In this document: positions 8,883-18,788 of the stretch, piece by piece
Numbering within the stretch: position 1 is the first letter of the stretch
How the letters are laid out: each line of letters begins with the position of its first letter
From: an uncultured Alphaproteobacteria bacterium
GTDB lineage: Bacteria > Pseudomonadota > Alphaproteobacteria > Methylaequorales > Methylaequoraceae
Reading direction: 5' to 3'
Assembly (NCBI GenBank): GCA_902625895.1
Contig: CACODD010000009.1
Coordinates: 1-37,188 of the forward strand
Length of the DNA: 37,188 nucleotides
The notes under the pieces: generated by a model
Seen by the model: only the letters and a program-made list of their open reading frames with translations
What the model was told of the DNA's origin: nothing
Database searches by the model: none
Program-made: the position numbers and the translations under genes

Positions 8883-9715
8883 TAATTTAAACCTTCGTTT
8901 TTTGATAAGTTATCATAAAGAATAATTGAATGAATTAATTTATCTAATTCTTTCAGTGATACCATATTTGAACCGTCAGATGGTGCTTTTTTAGGATTAT
9001 CATGAGTTTCAATAAATATTCCAGAAATTCCAGTTGTTACTGCAGCTTTTGACAAAACTGATACAAATTCTGATTGACCGCCTGAAGAATTACCCTTAAA
9101 ACCAGGAAGTTGAACAGAATGTGTTGCGTCAAAGATTACCGGATAACCAGTTTTTTTCATTATTGGAAGTGACCGCATATCTGAAACAAGATTATTGTAT
9201 CCAAACATAGTTCCTCTTTCTGTGAGAAGTAATTTTTTATTTCCTGTTGAAACTACCTTTTGAATGACATTCGAAATATCCCATGGTGATAAAAATTGTC
9301 CTTTTTTAATATTAATTGGTAATTTTGTTTTTCCAGCTTCTAATAAAATATCAGTTTGCCTGCATAAAAAAGCTGGAATTTGTAAAACATCTAATACTTC
9401 TTTTGCAATCTTACATTGAGATGGTTCATGAACGTCTGAAATAACAGGGCACTCAAATTTTTCTCGTATTTGAGATAAAATATCTAGACCTTTTTTTATT
9501 CCAATGCCTCGCTTACTTTTATGACTCGTCCTATTAGCTTTATCAAAAGAACTCTTGTAAATGTATTTAAATTTAAACTTTTTTGATAATCTTTCAATTT
9601 CATAACAAATATCAAATGCATGTTGTTTACTTTCAATTTGGCATGGACCTAGAATAAATTTAATCTCTGAATTATTTGAGAAATAAAAGTTTTCAAATAT
9701 TTTTATTTTTTTCAT
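8882..9715 (-). CDS. kdsA: 3-deoxy-8-phosphooctulonate (KDO8P) synthase
   Basis: FILGPCQIESKQHAFDI, YKSSFDKANRTS, VISDVHEPSQC, DVLQIPAFLCRQTDIL, NIKKGQFLSPW, ERGTMFGYNNLVSDMR, FDATHSVQLPG. Confidence 0.96.
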   Translation of the reverse strand: MKKIKIFENFYFSNNSEIKFILGPCQIESKQHAFDICYEIERLSKKFKFKYIYKSSFDKANRTSHKSKRGIGIKKGLDILSQIREKFECPVISDVHEPSQCKIAKEVLDVLQIPAFLCRQTDILLEAGKTKLPINIKKGQFLSPWDISNVIQKVVSTGNKKLLLTERGTMFGYNNLVSDMRSLPIMKKTGYPVIFDATHSVQLPGFKGNSSGGQSEFVSVLSKAAVTTGISGIFIETHDNPKKAPSDGSNMVSLKELDKLIHSIILYDNLSKNEGLN

Positions 9716-9717
9716 AA

Positions 9718-11334
9718 CTACTTGTTAAGTAATGCCTTGATAAATGAATTAAAAATTGGGTGAGGTTTAAAAGGGGTCGACTTTAGTTCTGGATGAAATT
9801 GAACACCTAAAAACCATGGATGATCTCTTCTTTCCATTGTTTCTACCAAATTTCCATCAGGTGACATTCCAGACAGAATAACCCCACTTTTCTCAATTTG
9901 TTTTTTGTAATTGTAATTTACTTCATAACGATGTCTGTGTCTCTCATTGATTTTGTTTTTTCTATAAATGGAATAAATTTTAGAACCTTTTAATAAAATT
10001 GATGTATAAGATCCAAGTCTCATACTACCTCCAAGGTTTTTATAATCATGCTTAACAATTTTTTTATTTTTTATCCATTCATGAATCATAGATATTACTG
10101 GTATAGAAGTTTTTCCAAATTCTGTGGATGAAGCATTTTTATAGCCCCTAAGGTTACTTATTGATTCTAAAATTGCTAATTGCATCCCAAAACAAATACC
10201 TAAAAATGGTATTTTTAATTTTTTTGAAATCTTTATAGCGTTAATCTTTCCAACTGTTCCATCTTTTCCAAAACCACCAGGAACAAGTATCCCATCACAG
10301 TTCTTTAAAATTTGCTCACATGTAGAAATATTTTCAATTTTTTTTGAGTCAACCCATTTTATTTCGACTCTTGTATTATTAAATATTCCACTATGAGAAA
10401 GTGCTTCATTAAGAGATTTGTAGGATTCAGAAAGATTAGTATATTTTCCAACAATGGCAACAGAAACAAAATTTTTTAATTTATTAAATTTATCTAGAAA
10501 ATCCTCCCATAACTTTAAGTTTACATTTCTATTGTGATTCATATTAAGATGAGTAAAAACTTGTTTTAATATACCCTGCTTGTTAAGTTTAAGTGGAATT
10601 TCATAAATTGTTTTTGCATTTTCAACTAACATTACAGAATCCAAAGAAGTATTACAAAATAGAGAAATTTTTTCCTTTGCTTTCTCATCAAATTTATTTT
10701 CGGTTCTACATAAGAGTAAATCAGGTTGGATACCCAACCCCAAAAGTTCCTTCACTGAATGCTGAGTTGGCTTTGTCTTGAATTCATTTGCTGACGATAA
10801 AAAAGGTACCAAAGTTAAATGAATGAATAATGTTTTACTTTTCCCAAGTTCATTTCTCAATTGACGAATTGCTTCTAAAAAAGGAAGACTTTCAATGTCA
10901 CCAACTGTTCCACCAATTTCACAAATAACAAAATCTTCATTATTTAAATCTTTTTTTATAAACTTTTTAATCTCATCAGTTACGTGGGGTATTACTTGCA
11001 CAGTTGATCCAAGATAGTCTCCCCTTCTCTCTTTTTTTAAAACTTCAGAATAGATTTTGCCTGTTGTTATGTTATCACTTTTCTTTGAAATTATACCTGT
11101 AAATCTCTCATAATGCCCTAAATCCATATCAGTTTCAGCACCGTCATCTGTAACAAAAACCTCACCATGTTGAGAGGGATTCATTGTTCCTGGATCAATA
11201 TTTAAATATGGATCTAACTTTCTTATTCTTACTTTGTATTTACATAGTGTTAGTAAGGAAGCAATTGACGATGATACTATACCTTTTCCCAGAGATGATA
11301 CAACACCACCGGTTATAAAGATAAATTTAGTCAT
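9718..11334 (-). CDS. pyrG: CTP synthase
   Basis: KFIFITGGVVSSLGKGIVSSS, RKLDPYLNIDPGTMNPSQHGEVFVTDDGAETDMDLGHYERF, GATase FLGICFGMQLA and FLGVQFHPELKSTPFKPHPIF. Confidence 0.97.
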   Translation of the reverse strand: MTKFIFITGGVVSSLGKGIVSSSIASLLTLCKYKVRIRKLDPYLNIDPGTMNPSQHGEVFVTDDGAETDMDLGHYERFTGIISKKSDNITTGKIYSEVLKKERRGDYLGSTVQVIPHVTDEIKKFIKKDLNNEDFVICEIGGTVGDIESLPFLEAIRQLRNELGKSKTLFIHLTLVPFLSSANEFKTKPTQHSVKELLGLGIQPDLLLCRTENKFDEKAKEKISLFCNTSLDSVMLVENAKTIYEIPLKLNKQGILKQVFTHLNMNHNRNVNLKLWEDFLDKFNKLKNFVSVAIVGKYTNLSESYKSLNEALSHSGIFNNTRVEIKWVDSKKIENISTCEQILKNCDGILVPGGFGKDGTVGKINAIKISKKLKIPFLGICFGMQLAILESISNLRGYKNASSTEFGKTSIPVISMIHEWIKNKKIVKHDYKNLGGSMRLGSYTSILLKGSKIYSIYRKNKINERHRHRYEVNYNYKKQIEKSGVILSGMSPDGNLVETMERRDHPWFLGVQFHPELKSTPFKPHPIFNSFIKALLNK

Positions 11335-11369
11335 TTATAGAAAAGAGTGAGTGAGAGGTTTTACCTTCC

Positions 11370-11723
11370 TTATTCAACAGGAACACTCACATCATTATTT
11401 TGATTTTCAACGTCAAATTCTTCTGGTATCAAATCTAGTCTATCAATTATTGAGTCCTCACCTGAATCGATGATAGATTCTTTTTTATAGTTTTTGTTTG
11501 CAATTATTACTAGAGAAATACTTGTTAGAAAAAAACAAAATGCTAAAAATGAAGTTGTTTTTGTTAATATGTTAGATGTACTTCTAGTAGATAGAAAGTC
11601 ACCCAACCCACCGCTATTTGATTGCCCAATTCCAAGACCTCCGCCTTCAGACTTTTGAAGAAGGACGAAGAAAACTAGAAAAACACATATCAACAAATGA
11701 ATTGATAGGACTACAGCAAACAT
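11370..11723 (-). CDS. secG: Preprotein translocase subunit SecG
   Basis: LLICVFLVFFVLLQKSEGGGLGIGQSNSGGLGDFLSTRSTSNILTKTTSFLAFCFF: SecG-type. Confidence 0.88.
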   Translation of the reverse strand: MFAVVLSIHLLICVFLVFFVLLQKSEGGGLGIGQSNSGGLGDFLSTRSTSNILTKTTSFLAFCFFLTSISLVIIANKNYKKESIIDSGEDSIIDRLDLIPEEFDVENQNNDVSVPVE

Positions 11724-11753
11724 AACATTACAATAATTTAAAAAATTAAAAAA

Positions 11754-12488
11754 TCAACTAAATGTGAGAATTTTATTAATCTCTTCAAATTTTAAACTTG
11801 ATCCACCAATTAAAGCTCCATTTACATCTGAAAGTGAGAATATTTCATAAATATTCTTTGAATTTACCGAACCGCCATAAAGAAAAAAAATTTTTGATAT
11901 ATTTTTTGATTGAAAAATAAAATCGCATGTAAAATTTTTTATTTCCTTAATTTCATCTATTGTTGGAGTCAGACCAGTTCCAATTGACCAGATTGGTTCA
12001 TATGCAATAATAATTTCATCTAGATCATTAGGAATACAAGTTTTAAGTTGTTCTTCTAAAATATTTTTGTATTTATTTTTTTTTCTTTCTTCTAAAGTTT
12101 CACCGATACAAATTATTGGCTTTAATTTTTCTGATACTACCAATTCAGCTTTCGCTTTGATAATATCGTTCGTTTCACCTTTGTATTCTCTCCTCTCAGA
12201 ATGACCAATAATAATGTATTTACATCCAATTTCTTTAATCAATTCTATGCTCGTATCACCTGTGTAAGCTCCAAATTTTTTATAATGACAGTCTTGAGCA
12301 CCTAAAAGTATATTACTTTCTTTAACAATATTCGAAATAATTGGAAGTAAAATAAATTGTGGACAAATTATATTTTTTATAAAGTTATTTTTAATCTTTA
12401 TTTTCTTAAGCTTATTTGTCAAAATTCTTGCTTGACAAATGTTAAGGTTCATCTTCCAATTTGAAACAATTAATTTAACTTGGCTCAT
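11754..12488 (-). CDS. tpiA: Triosephosphate isomerase
   Basis: VSNWKMNL, LGAQDCHYKKFGAYTGDTS, IIGHSERREY, IIAYEPIWSIGTG, FFLYGGSVNSKN, GALIGGSSL. Confidence 0.96.
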   Translation of the reverse strand: MSQVKLIVSNWKMNLNICQARILTNKLKKIKIKNNFIKNIICPQFILLPIISNIVKESNILLGAQDCHYKKFGAYTGDTSIELIKEIGCKYIIIGHSERREYKGETNDIIKAKAELVVSEKLKPIICIGETLEERKKNKYKNILEEQLKTCIPNDLDEIIIAYEPIWSIGTGLTPTIDEIKEIKNFTCDFIFQSKNISKIFFLYGGSVNSKNIYEIFSLSDVNGALIGGSSLKFEEINKILTFS

Positions 12489-12522
12489 AATTATGATATA
12501 GGTTTAACAAATATTAAAAATT

Positions 12523-14409
12523 ATGCTTACAACTTTAAGAAACAGTTCAAAAAACTCAATACTAAAAATAATATTTGGTACTTTATTAACAATTTTAATT
12601 ATTAGCTTTGGCATGTGGGGAACAGAAGATTTAGTTGGTGTAACACAAAAACAATCAACTGTTGCAACAGTAGGGAAAATTGATATTTCTGCACAGGAAT
12701 TCTATTCTTTGTACTCAAGACAAACTGAAGAAATAAGAAAACTACTTGGATCCTCACTAGATATTAAAAAATCAAGAGAGTTTGGTTATGTTGATAGAGC
12801 ATTAAGTTCATTAATTAATAGAGCATTATTCAATAATGAGGCATTGCAACTAGGCTTATCTGTTAGTGATATTAATGTTAGAGATAAGATATTACGCGAT
12901 GATGCATTTAAAGATGATCTTGGACAATTTAGCGAGTTAGTTTTTAGACAGTTGATCTCAGAATCCGGTTATACAGAGGATTCATATGTTGAAGGAACAC
13001 GTCAAGATCTTGCAAGAGAGCAGATGGTAGAGACAATTAGTACCAGCTTGATCATCCCAAAAATTATGAAAAACAGCTTGAGTAAATATAATTTAGAAGA
13101 AAGATCGGTAGATTTTCTTACTATTAAGGTTGAAGAAGAAGAATTTGCTAAACCTTCAAATGAAGAAATCAGAAAATATTTTGAAGAAAATAAATCAGAT
13201 TTTATGTCCAAGGAGTATAGAAGTGCTGAAACACTTTTGTTAGACGCCAAAGAATATGCAAAAAAATCAACTGTTACTGACGAAGAAATCAAATTACTTT
13301 ATGAAGAAAGAAAAGAATTTTTAGTTGAGCCTGCACAAAAATATCTACACCAAATCATTGTAGACTCAAAATCCAATGTAGAATCAATAAGTAACAAAGT
13401 AAATTTTAATAATTTTACTTCCATAGCAAAAACAATGGCCAATCTTACTGAAGATGATATTGATTTAGGATGGAATACAAAAAATGATCTACCAGATGAG
13501 ATAATCGATGCAACTTTTATTTTAAAAAAAGGTGAAATATCAAAACCAATTAAGAGTTCATTCGGTTGGCATATTTTAAAAATAATTGATTCTAAGGAAA
13601 GAAAAGAGGTTAAATACGAAGAAGTAAAAAAGCAATTTGAAAATGAATTGCTTCTTGAAAAAGGAAAAGAAGCTGTATTTGATCTTCAAGATGAACTTGA
13701 AGATTTATTAGCATCTGGGAATACTTTTGAAGAAATATCAAAGATTTTGGATGTAAAAATGATTGTCGCTGACAAAATTGATAATGAAGGTGTTAAGCAA
13801 AATAAACAAGTAAATAATGAGTTTCAAGACGAAAGAATACTAAGAACAATCTTCAATCAAAAAATAAATGAAGAAGGAAATATAATTGATATTGATAAAG
13901 ATGAAGGTTTAGCAATCAGTTTGGTAAATGAAATAATAAAACCGAGACAGTTAACTCTTGATGAATCAAAAGAATTAGTCAAAAAAAAGCTTATTTTTGA
14001 TTTAAAATTAAAAAATGCGCAAAGTAAGGCTGAAAAAATTAAAAATCAAATTTCTAGTGGTCAAAGTTTTAAGAATGTTGCAAATAGGTATAAACTTGAA
14101 ATCAAAGGAGTTAAACCCTTCACCAGAGTTCTTCCTGATAGTAGTGAGCTACCAATTCCCTTAATCAGCAAGATATTTGATTCAAATCTTGGTGATGTAA
14201 ACATTGAAAAAAGGGGTAATAATGAAATTATAATAGCTAAAACTGCGGAAATTTTAAATAATTTAAGTAGTGATGAAAAAGAAATAAAAGAATTCACAAA
14301 AAAAATAAAAGATGATCTTACAATTGATTTACTTGCCCAATTTTCCGAAGCACTAAGAAAAAAATATAAGATTACAATAAATGATGATGTAATCGATCAA
14401 TTAAATTAA
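12523..14409 (+). CDS. PpiD/SurA-like periplasmic peptidyl-prolyl isomerase/chaperone
   Basis: N-terminal TM anchor (SILKIIFGTLLTILIISFGMWG), SurA-N-type region, parvulin-like KYLHQIIVDS...LGWNTKNDLPDEIIDATFILKKGEISKPIKSSFGWHILKI. Confidence 0.85.
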   Translation: MLTTLRNSSKNSILKIIFGTLLTILIISFGMWGTEDLVGVTQKQSTVATVGKIDISAQEFYSLYSRQTEEIRKLLGSSLDIKKSREFGYVDRALSSLINRALFNNEALQLGLSVSDINVRDKILRDDAFKDDLGQFSELVFRQLISESGYTEDSYVEGTRQDLAREQMVETISTSLIIPKIMKNSLSKYNLEERSVDFLTIKVEEEEFAKPSNEEIRKYFEENKSDFMSKEYRSAETLLLDAKEYAKKSTVTDEEIKLLYEERKEFLVEPAQKYLHQIIVDSKSNVESISNKVNFNNFTSIAKTMANLTEDDIDLGWNTKNDLPDEIIDATFILKKGEISKPIKSSFGWHILKIIDSKERKEVKYEEVKKQFENELLLEKGKEAVFDLQDELEDLLASGNTFEEISKILDVKMIVADKIDNEGVKQNKQVNNEFQDERILRTIFNQKINEEGNIIDIDKDEGLAISLVNEIIKPRQLTLDESKELVKKKLIFDLKLKNAQSKAEKIKNQISSGQSFKNVANRYKLEIKGVKPFTRVLPDSSELPIPLISKIFDSNLGDVNIEKRGNNEIIIAKTAEILNNLSSDEKEIKEFTKKIKDDLTIDLLAQFSEALRKKYKITINDDVIDQLN

Positions 14410-14410
14410 A

Positions 14411-15910
14411 ATGGATATCAACCAGCCCGAGTTAGACCTTTTCAAAAAAAATTATATTGCAGGTAAAAATCAACTTTTATTCCACACATTTGCTGCAGAC
14501 GTTCACACTCCAGTTTCTGCTCTTATTAAATTAAAAGAGGAGGATTACACATTTTTGTTTGAATCAGTTGAAAAGGGAAGCCAAAAGGGGAGGTATTCAG
14601 TAATTGGCCTAAAGCCTGATATAATATGGGAATGTAAAAATAATATATGTAAATTAAAAGATTTAAATATTTCTTCCAAAAGTATAATTCTAAAAACAGA
14701 TCCATTAGATAGTTTAAAAAACTTATTTAATGGTAACAATCTTAAACTTCCAAATATAATACCATCGATATCTTCAGGTTTTTTTGGTTACATGGGTTAT
14801 GAAATGATAAGGTATTTTGAAAACGTTAATTTAAAAAAATTAAATAGTCTTGATCTCCCAGATTCAATTTTTATAAGACCTTCAATCACTTTAGTTTTTG
14901 ATAATGTCAATGATAAGCTGATCGTAACTAAACTAGTTTGTAAAAGTAAGTTAAAGGCAAAGGATTCTTTTGAAAAAGCAAAAAAAGAAATTTATAGTAT
15001 TATTAAAAAAATTAATAGGCCGATATCGAAAGAAAGCTTTAGTTCATTGAACATTAAAAAAAACGTCAATGTTTTTAAAAATGTAAAATCGAATACTAAC
15101 TATCAAGATTTTAAAAACATGGTTAATAGAGCCAAAAAATATATATATGAAGGTGAAATATTCCAAGTTGTAATTTCAAGAATCTTTAAGAAAAAAATTA
15201 AAACAAACTCTCTTTCAGTATACAGAGCACTGAGATATCTTAATCCTTCTCCATATTTGTTTTATATGAATTTCAAGAACTTTTCCATAGTTGGTTCAAG
15301 TCCAGAAATCTTGGTAAAGTTAGATAAAAAAAAAGTAACTATAAGGCCAATAGCTGGAACCAGAAAACGTGGCAGAACAGATTTAGAGGACCAAAATTTA
15401 AAAAATGACTTGCTTAATGATCCAAAAGAAATATCAGAGCACCTAATGCTTTTAGATTTAGGAAGAAATGATTTAAGTAGAGTTACAAAGCCAGGTTCAG
15501 TGAACGTTACTGATAAGATGTATATAGAATATTTTTCACATGTAATGCATATTGTATCAAACATAGAAGGAATAATAGATAAAAGCAAAAAAAAAACAGA
15601 TGTTCTATTCAGCGGATTTCCTGCAGGAACCGTCACAGGAGCTCCAAAAATTAGAGCAATTCAAATTATTGAAGAACTAGAAAAAAGTAGAAGAAATGTT
15701 TACGCTGGATCTGTAGGTTATATTTCAGCAGACGGTAATATTGATACATGTATAGCATTAAGAACAGCAGTTATAAAAGATAAATATATTTATATCCAAT
15801 CTGGAGCTGGAATTGTTGCAGATAGTAAACCTATAAATGAATTTAAAGAAACAGAAAATAAAGCGCTTGCTCTTCTCACCGCATGTGAGCAAGCAAAAAA
15901 TTTTAAATAA
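14411..15910 (+). CDS. trpE: Anthranilate synthase component I
   Basis: YTFLFESVEKGSQKGRYSVIG, GGFFGYMGYEM-like SSGFFGYMGYEMIRYFE, YEGEIFQVVISR, GSSPEILVKL, RPIAGTRKRG, MLLDLGRNDLSRV, FPAGTVTGAPKIRAIQIIEELE. Confidence 0.95.
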   Translation: MDINQPELDLFKKNYIAGKNQLLFHTFAADVHTPVSALIKLKEEDYTFLFESVEKGSQKGRYSVIGLKPDIIWECKNNICKLKDLNISSKSIILKTDPLDSLKNLFNGNNLKLPNIIPSISSGFFGYMGYEMIRYFENVNLKKLNSLDLPDSIFIRPSITLVFDNVNDKLIVTKLVCKSKLKAKDSFEKAKKEIYSIIKKINRPISKESFSSLNIKKNVNVFKNVKSNTNYQDFKNMVNRAKKYIYEGEIFQVVISRIFKKKIKTNSLSVYRALRYLNPSPYLFYMNFKNFSIVGSSPEILVKLDKKKVTIRPIAGTRKRGRTDLEDQNLKNDLLNDPKEISEHLMLLDLGRNDLSRVTKPGSVNVTDKMYIEYFSHVMHIVSNIEGIIDKSKKKTDVLFSGFPAGTVTGAPKIRAIQIIEELEKSRRNVYAGSVGYISADGNIDTCIALRTAVIKDKYIYIQSGAGIVADSKPINEFKETENKALALLTACEQAKNFK

Positions 15911-16491
15911 TGTTAGTATTAATAGATAATTACGATAGCTTTACTTATAATTTAGTACACTACTTTCAAGAAATCGGTGAAAAAGTAAAGGTTTTCAGAA
16001 ATGACGGTATTTCATCTGAAGAAGTATTAATGTTAAATCCAACATATTTGGTAATATCACCTGGTCCAAGCTCACCGATAAATTCAGGTATTTGTATGAA
16101 TCTTATAAAATTAAATTCAAAAAAAGAAGACCCCATCCCAACTTTAGGAGTCTGTCTTGGCCATCAAGTAATAGCCGAATGTTTTGACGCAAAGGTCATA
16201 CAAAGTGGAGAACCGGTCCATGGCAAAGTCAGCAAAATTTACTACGACAAATCAAAATTATTTGAAGGTTTGAATAATCCTTTCAATGCAACTAGGTATC
16301 ACTCTCTAATTGTTGATGAAAAAACTGTTAAATCCAATCTTTTAATTACAGCTAAAACTCAGCAAAATGTTATTATGGCGATCGAACATAAAAGATTACC
16401 ATTTTTTGGAGTTCAATTTCATCCTGAAAGTATTGCAACAGATGACGGTCACCTTTTGCTAAAAAATTTTTTAAAAAGTACAAAAAAATAA
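15910..16491 (+). CDS. trpG: Anthranilate/aminodeoxychorismate synthase glutamine amidotransferase component
   Basis: LLVLIDNYDSFTYNLVHYF-type start, ISPGPSSP, GVCLGHQVIAE, FGVQFHPESIATDDG; between trpE and trpD. Confidence 0.94.
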   Translation: MLVLIDNYDSFTYNLVHYFQEIGEKVKVFRNDGISSEEVLMLNPTYLVISPGPSSPINSGICMNLIKLNSKKEDPIPTLGVCLGHQVIAECFDAKVIQSGEPVHGKVSKIYYDKSKLFEGLNNPFNATRYHSLIVDEKTVKSNLLITAKTQQNVIMAIEHKRLPFFGVQFHPESIATDDGHLLLKNFLKSTKK

Positions 16492-16517
16492 TTTATTTTT
16501 TAATATACAGTCTAAAT

Positions 16518-17525
16518 ATGAGCAAAAATAAAAAATTAACAGATAAAATTATAAGTGGATCAGTTTTAAGTGAAGCGGAATCGAATCTATTTGCTCAAAA
16601 TGTTATTAATAGAAAAATTAGCGATTATGAAATTGTTAGTCTTTTGTCATTCTTATTTAAAAATGGTGAAAAATACGAAGAAATTTTTGCATTTGTAAAA
16701 ATACTTAGAAAAAAAATGAAAAAAATTTCTTTAAACGGTTCAATTATGGATACGTGTGGTACAGGTGGTGATCATAAAAATAGTTTTAATTTTTCTACTG
16801 CAACATCAATTGTACTATCCGCTTGCGATGTAAAAATAGCAAAACACGGAAATAGATCAGTTACTTCTAAGTCTGGAAGTTTTGATTTACTAGAGTCATT
16901 AGGAATTAAAATAGATTTAAATGAAAATAATACAGTTAAATATTTTAAAAAAAATAATATCTGTTTTCTTTTTGCACCACATTACCATTCTGTATTAAAG
17001 AATTTTTCTGAAATAAGGCGATCTCTTCCATTTAGAACAATTTTTAACCTTCTAGGCCCTTTATTAAATCCTGTAAAGCTTGACTATCAACTACTTGGTG
17101 TAAGTGATGAAAAAAATTTAGAGACACATGCAAAATGTATTTCAAAACTAAACCTAAAGAAAGCATGGGTAGTTTATAATTTAAATGGCTATGACGAACT
17201 AACTACAACTTCAAAAAATTTACTTATAGAAGTTACAAACGGGAAAGTTAGTAAAAAAAGAGTTTTAGATCCAGGTGAGATCGGATTTAAAATAAGAAAA
17301 GATCAAGAATTAAGAGGTGGGTCAGCTCAAGAAAATTCGTTTTTAATGAAAAGGGTGTTTGAGGGAGAAACTGGTGCAATAAGAGACAATATAGTTTTAA
17401 ATGCAGCAGCAGGTTTACTAATCAGTGGCAAAGTAAAAACAATCAAACAAGGAGTAAGTGTTGTTGAAAATAAAATTAATAATGGATTAATATTAAATAA
17501 ACTTGAATCATTGACACAAAAATAA
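16518..17525 (+). CDS. trpD: Anthranilate phosphoribosyltransferase
   Basis: MDTCGTGGDHKNSFNFSTATSIVLSA, AKHGNRSVTSKSGSFDLLESLGI, FLFAPHYHSVLKN, RTIFNLLGPLLNP, GYDELTTT. Confidence 0.95.
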   Translation: MSKNKKLTDKIISGSVLSEAESNLFAQNVINRKISDYEIVSLLSFLFKNGEKYEEIFAFVKILRKKMKKISLNGSIMDTCGTGGDHKNSFNFSTATSIVLSACDVKIAKHGNRSVTSKSGSFDLLESLGIKIDLNENNTVKYFKKNNICFLFAPHYHSVLKNFSEIRRSLPFRTIFNLLGPLLNPVKLDYQLLGVSDEKNLETHAKCISKLNLKKAWVVYNLNGYDELTTTSKNLLIEVTNGKVSKKRVLDPGEIGFKIRKDQELRGGSAQENSFLMKRVFEGETGAIRDNIVLNAAAGLLISGKVKTIKQGVSVVENKINNGLILNKLESLTQK

Positions 17526-17526
17526 A

Positions 17527-18300
17527 ATGAATATCCTCAAAGAAATTTGTCAAAAAAAAATTTATGAAATTAATAAGTTAAAGACAACTATTAACTACAA
17601 GAATAAGATTGTAATATCCAAAAGAAGAGATTTTTTAAATAAACTTATTAAACAGGATAACAATAAATTTAATTTAATAGCGGAAATAAAAAAATCTTCC
17701 CCTAGTAAAGGTGAAATTTGTAAAAAATTTAATTTAAACCAAATCGCACAAGATTATGAAAACGCCGGAGCTTCCTGTTTATCAATCCTAACAGAGAAGA
17801 ATTATTTTCAAGGAGATGTAAATTATATAAGCAGAGTCAAAAAGATTGTTAATATCCCAATCCTACGAAAAGATTTTATTTTAGATGAATGGCAAATATA
17901 TGAAAGTTACTTCTTTGGAGCAGATTGTATTCTTCTTATTCTAGCCATCTTAGAAGACAAAGAAGCAAAAAGATTCTATGAAATATCAAAGGAATTAAAT
18001 TTGGATGTAATAGTAGAAGTGCATGATGAATTTGAACTTAAAAGAGCTATTGATTTAAAAGTAAACTGTATAGGTATTAATAATAGAAATCTAAAAACAC
18101 TAAAGATTGATCTAGATACTTTTAAAAGACTATCTAAAAAAATTCCTAAAGGAATAATAAAAATATGTGAAAGTGGTTTAAAGTCAAATAAACAATTAAG
18201 AGATTTTACAAATATGGGAGCTGACGGTTTTTTAATTGGAGAATATTTAATGTCTTCTGAGAACTTAAAGAAAAAGACCATTGAGATAATAAAAAAATGA
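17527..18300 (+). CDS. trpC: Indole-3-glycerol phosphate synthase
   Basis: LIAEIKKSSPSKGEI, AGASCLSILTEKNYFQG, ILRKDFILDEWQIYES, ADCILLILAIL, IGINNRNLKTLKIDL, ICESGLKS, ADGFLIGEYLM. Confidence 0.95.
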   Translation: MNILKEICQKKIYEINKLKTTINYKNKIVISKRRDFLNKLIKQDNNKFNLIAEIKKSSPSKGEICKKFNLNQIAQDYENAGASCLSILTEKNYFQGDVNYISRVKKIVNIPILRKDFILDEWQIYESYFFGADCILLILAILEDKEAKRFYEISKELNLDVIVEVHDEFELKRAIDLKVNCIGINNRNLKTLKIDLDTFKRLSKKIPKGIIKICESGLKSNKQLRDFTNMGADGFLIGEYLMSSENLKKKTIEIIKK

Positions 18301-18788
18301 GTTTTAGTCATTTAAAAAAAAATAAAGAAGTTCGAATGGTGGATATTTCAAATAAGAAGATAACCCATCGAGAAGCTCATGCTATTGCAGTTATAGAATT
18401 TAGTTCAAAAACTTTTAAAAAAATAATATCTGATCAAAGTCCAAAAGGGTCAATATTTAATACCGCAATCTTAGCCGGGACACTAGCAGCGAAAAAAACT
18501 CATGAATTAATTCCTTTGTGTCACAATATAAATCTAAGTTCCATAAATATAGACTTTAAAATTATTAAAAAAAATTCATCTGTTGAAGTAAATTCAATTG
18601 TCAAAAGTAGTTATAAAACTGGAGTTGAGATGGAAGCACTCACCTCTTGCTCCATTGCATGTTTAACAATATATGATATGTGTAAAAGCTTTGATAAAGA
18701 AATAACTATTAATAAAATAGGATTAAAATACAAAAGTGGTGGAAAATCAGGTGAGTATAAAAATGATAAGATATACAAAAGCACTTAA
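18297..18788 (+). CDS. moaC: Cyclic pyranopterin monophosphate synthase MoaC
   Basis: MVDISNKKITHREAHA, AAKKTHELIPLCHNI, KTGVEMEALTSCSIACLTIYDMCK, GGKSG. Start ATG overlaps trpC stop TGA (ATGA). Confidence 0.93.
   Translation: MSFSHLKKNKEVRMVDISNKKITHREAHAIAVIEFSSKTFKKIISDQSPKGSIFNTAILAGTLAAKKTHELIPLCHNINLSSINIDFKIIKKNSSVEVNSIVKSSYKTGVEMEALTSCSIACLTIYDMCKSFDKEITINKIGLKYKSGGKSGEYKNDKIYKST

Noticed and set aside
10593-10781. Short plus-strand ORF (62 aa) antisense to pyrG, and similar 60-126 aa ORFs antisense to other genes (for example 13002-13292, 15262-15636, 17976-18311, 36601-36981)
   Set aside because: All lie wholly or almost wholly inside well-supported core genes on the other strand, have no recognisable domains, and reflect AT-rich codon composition.
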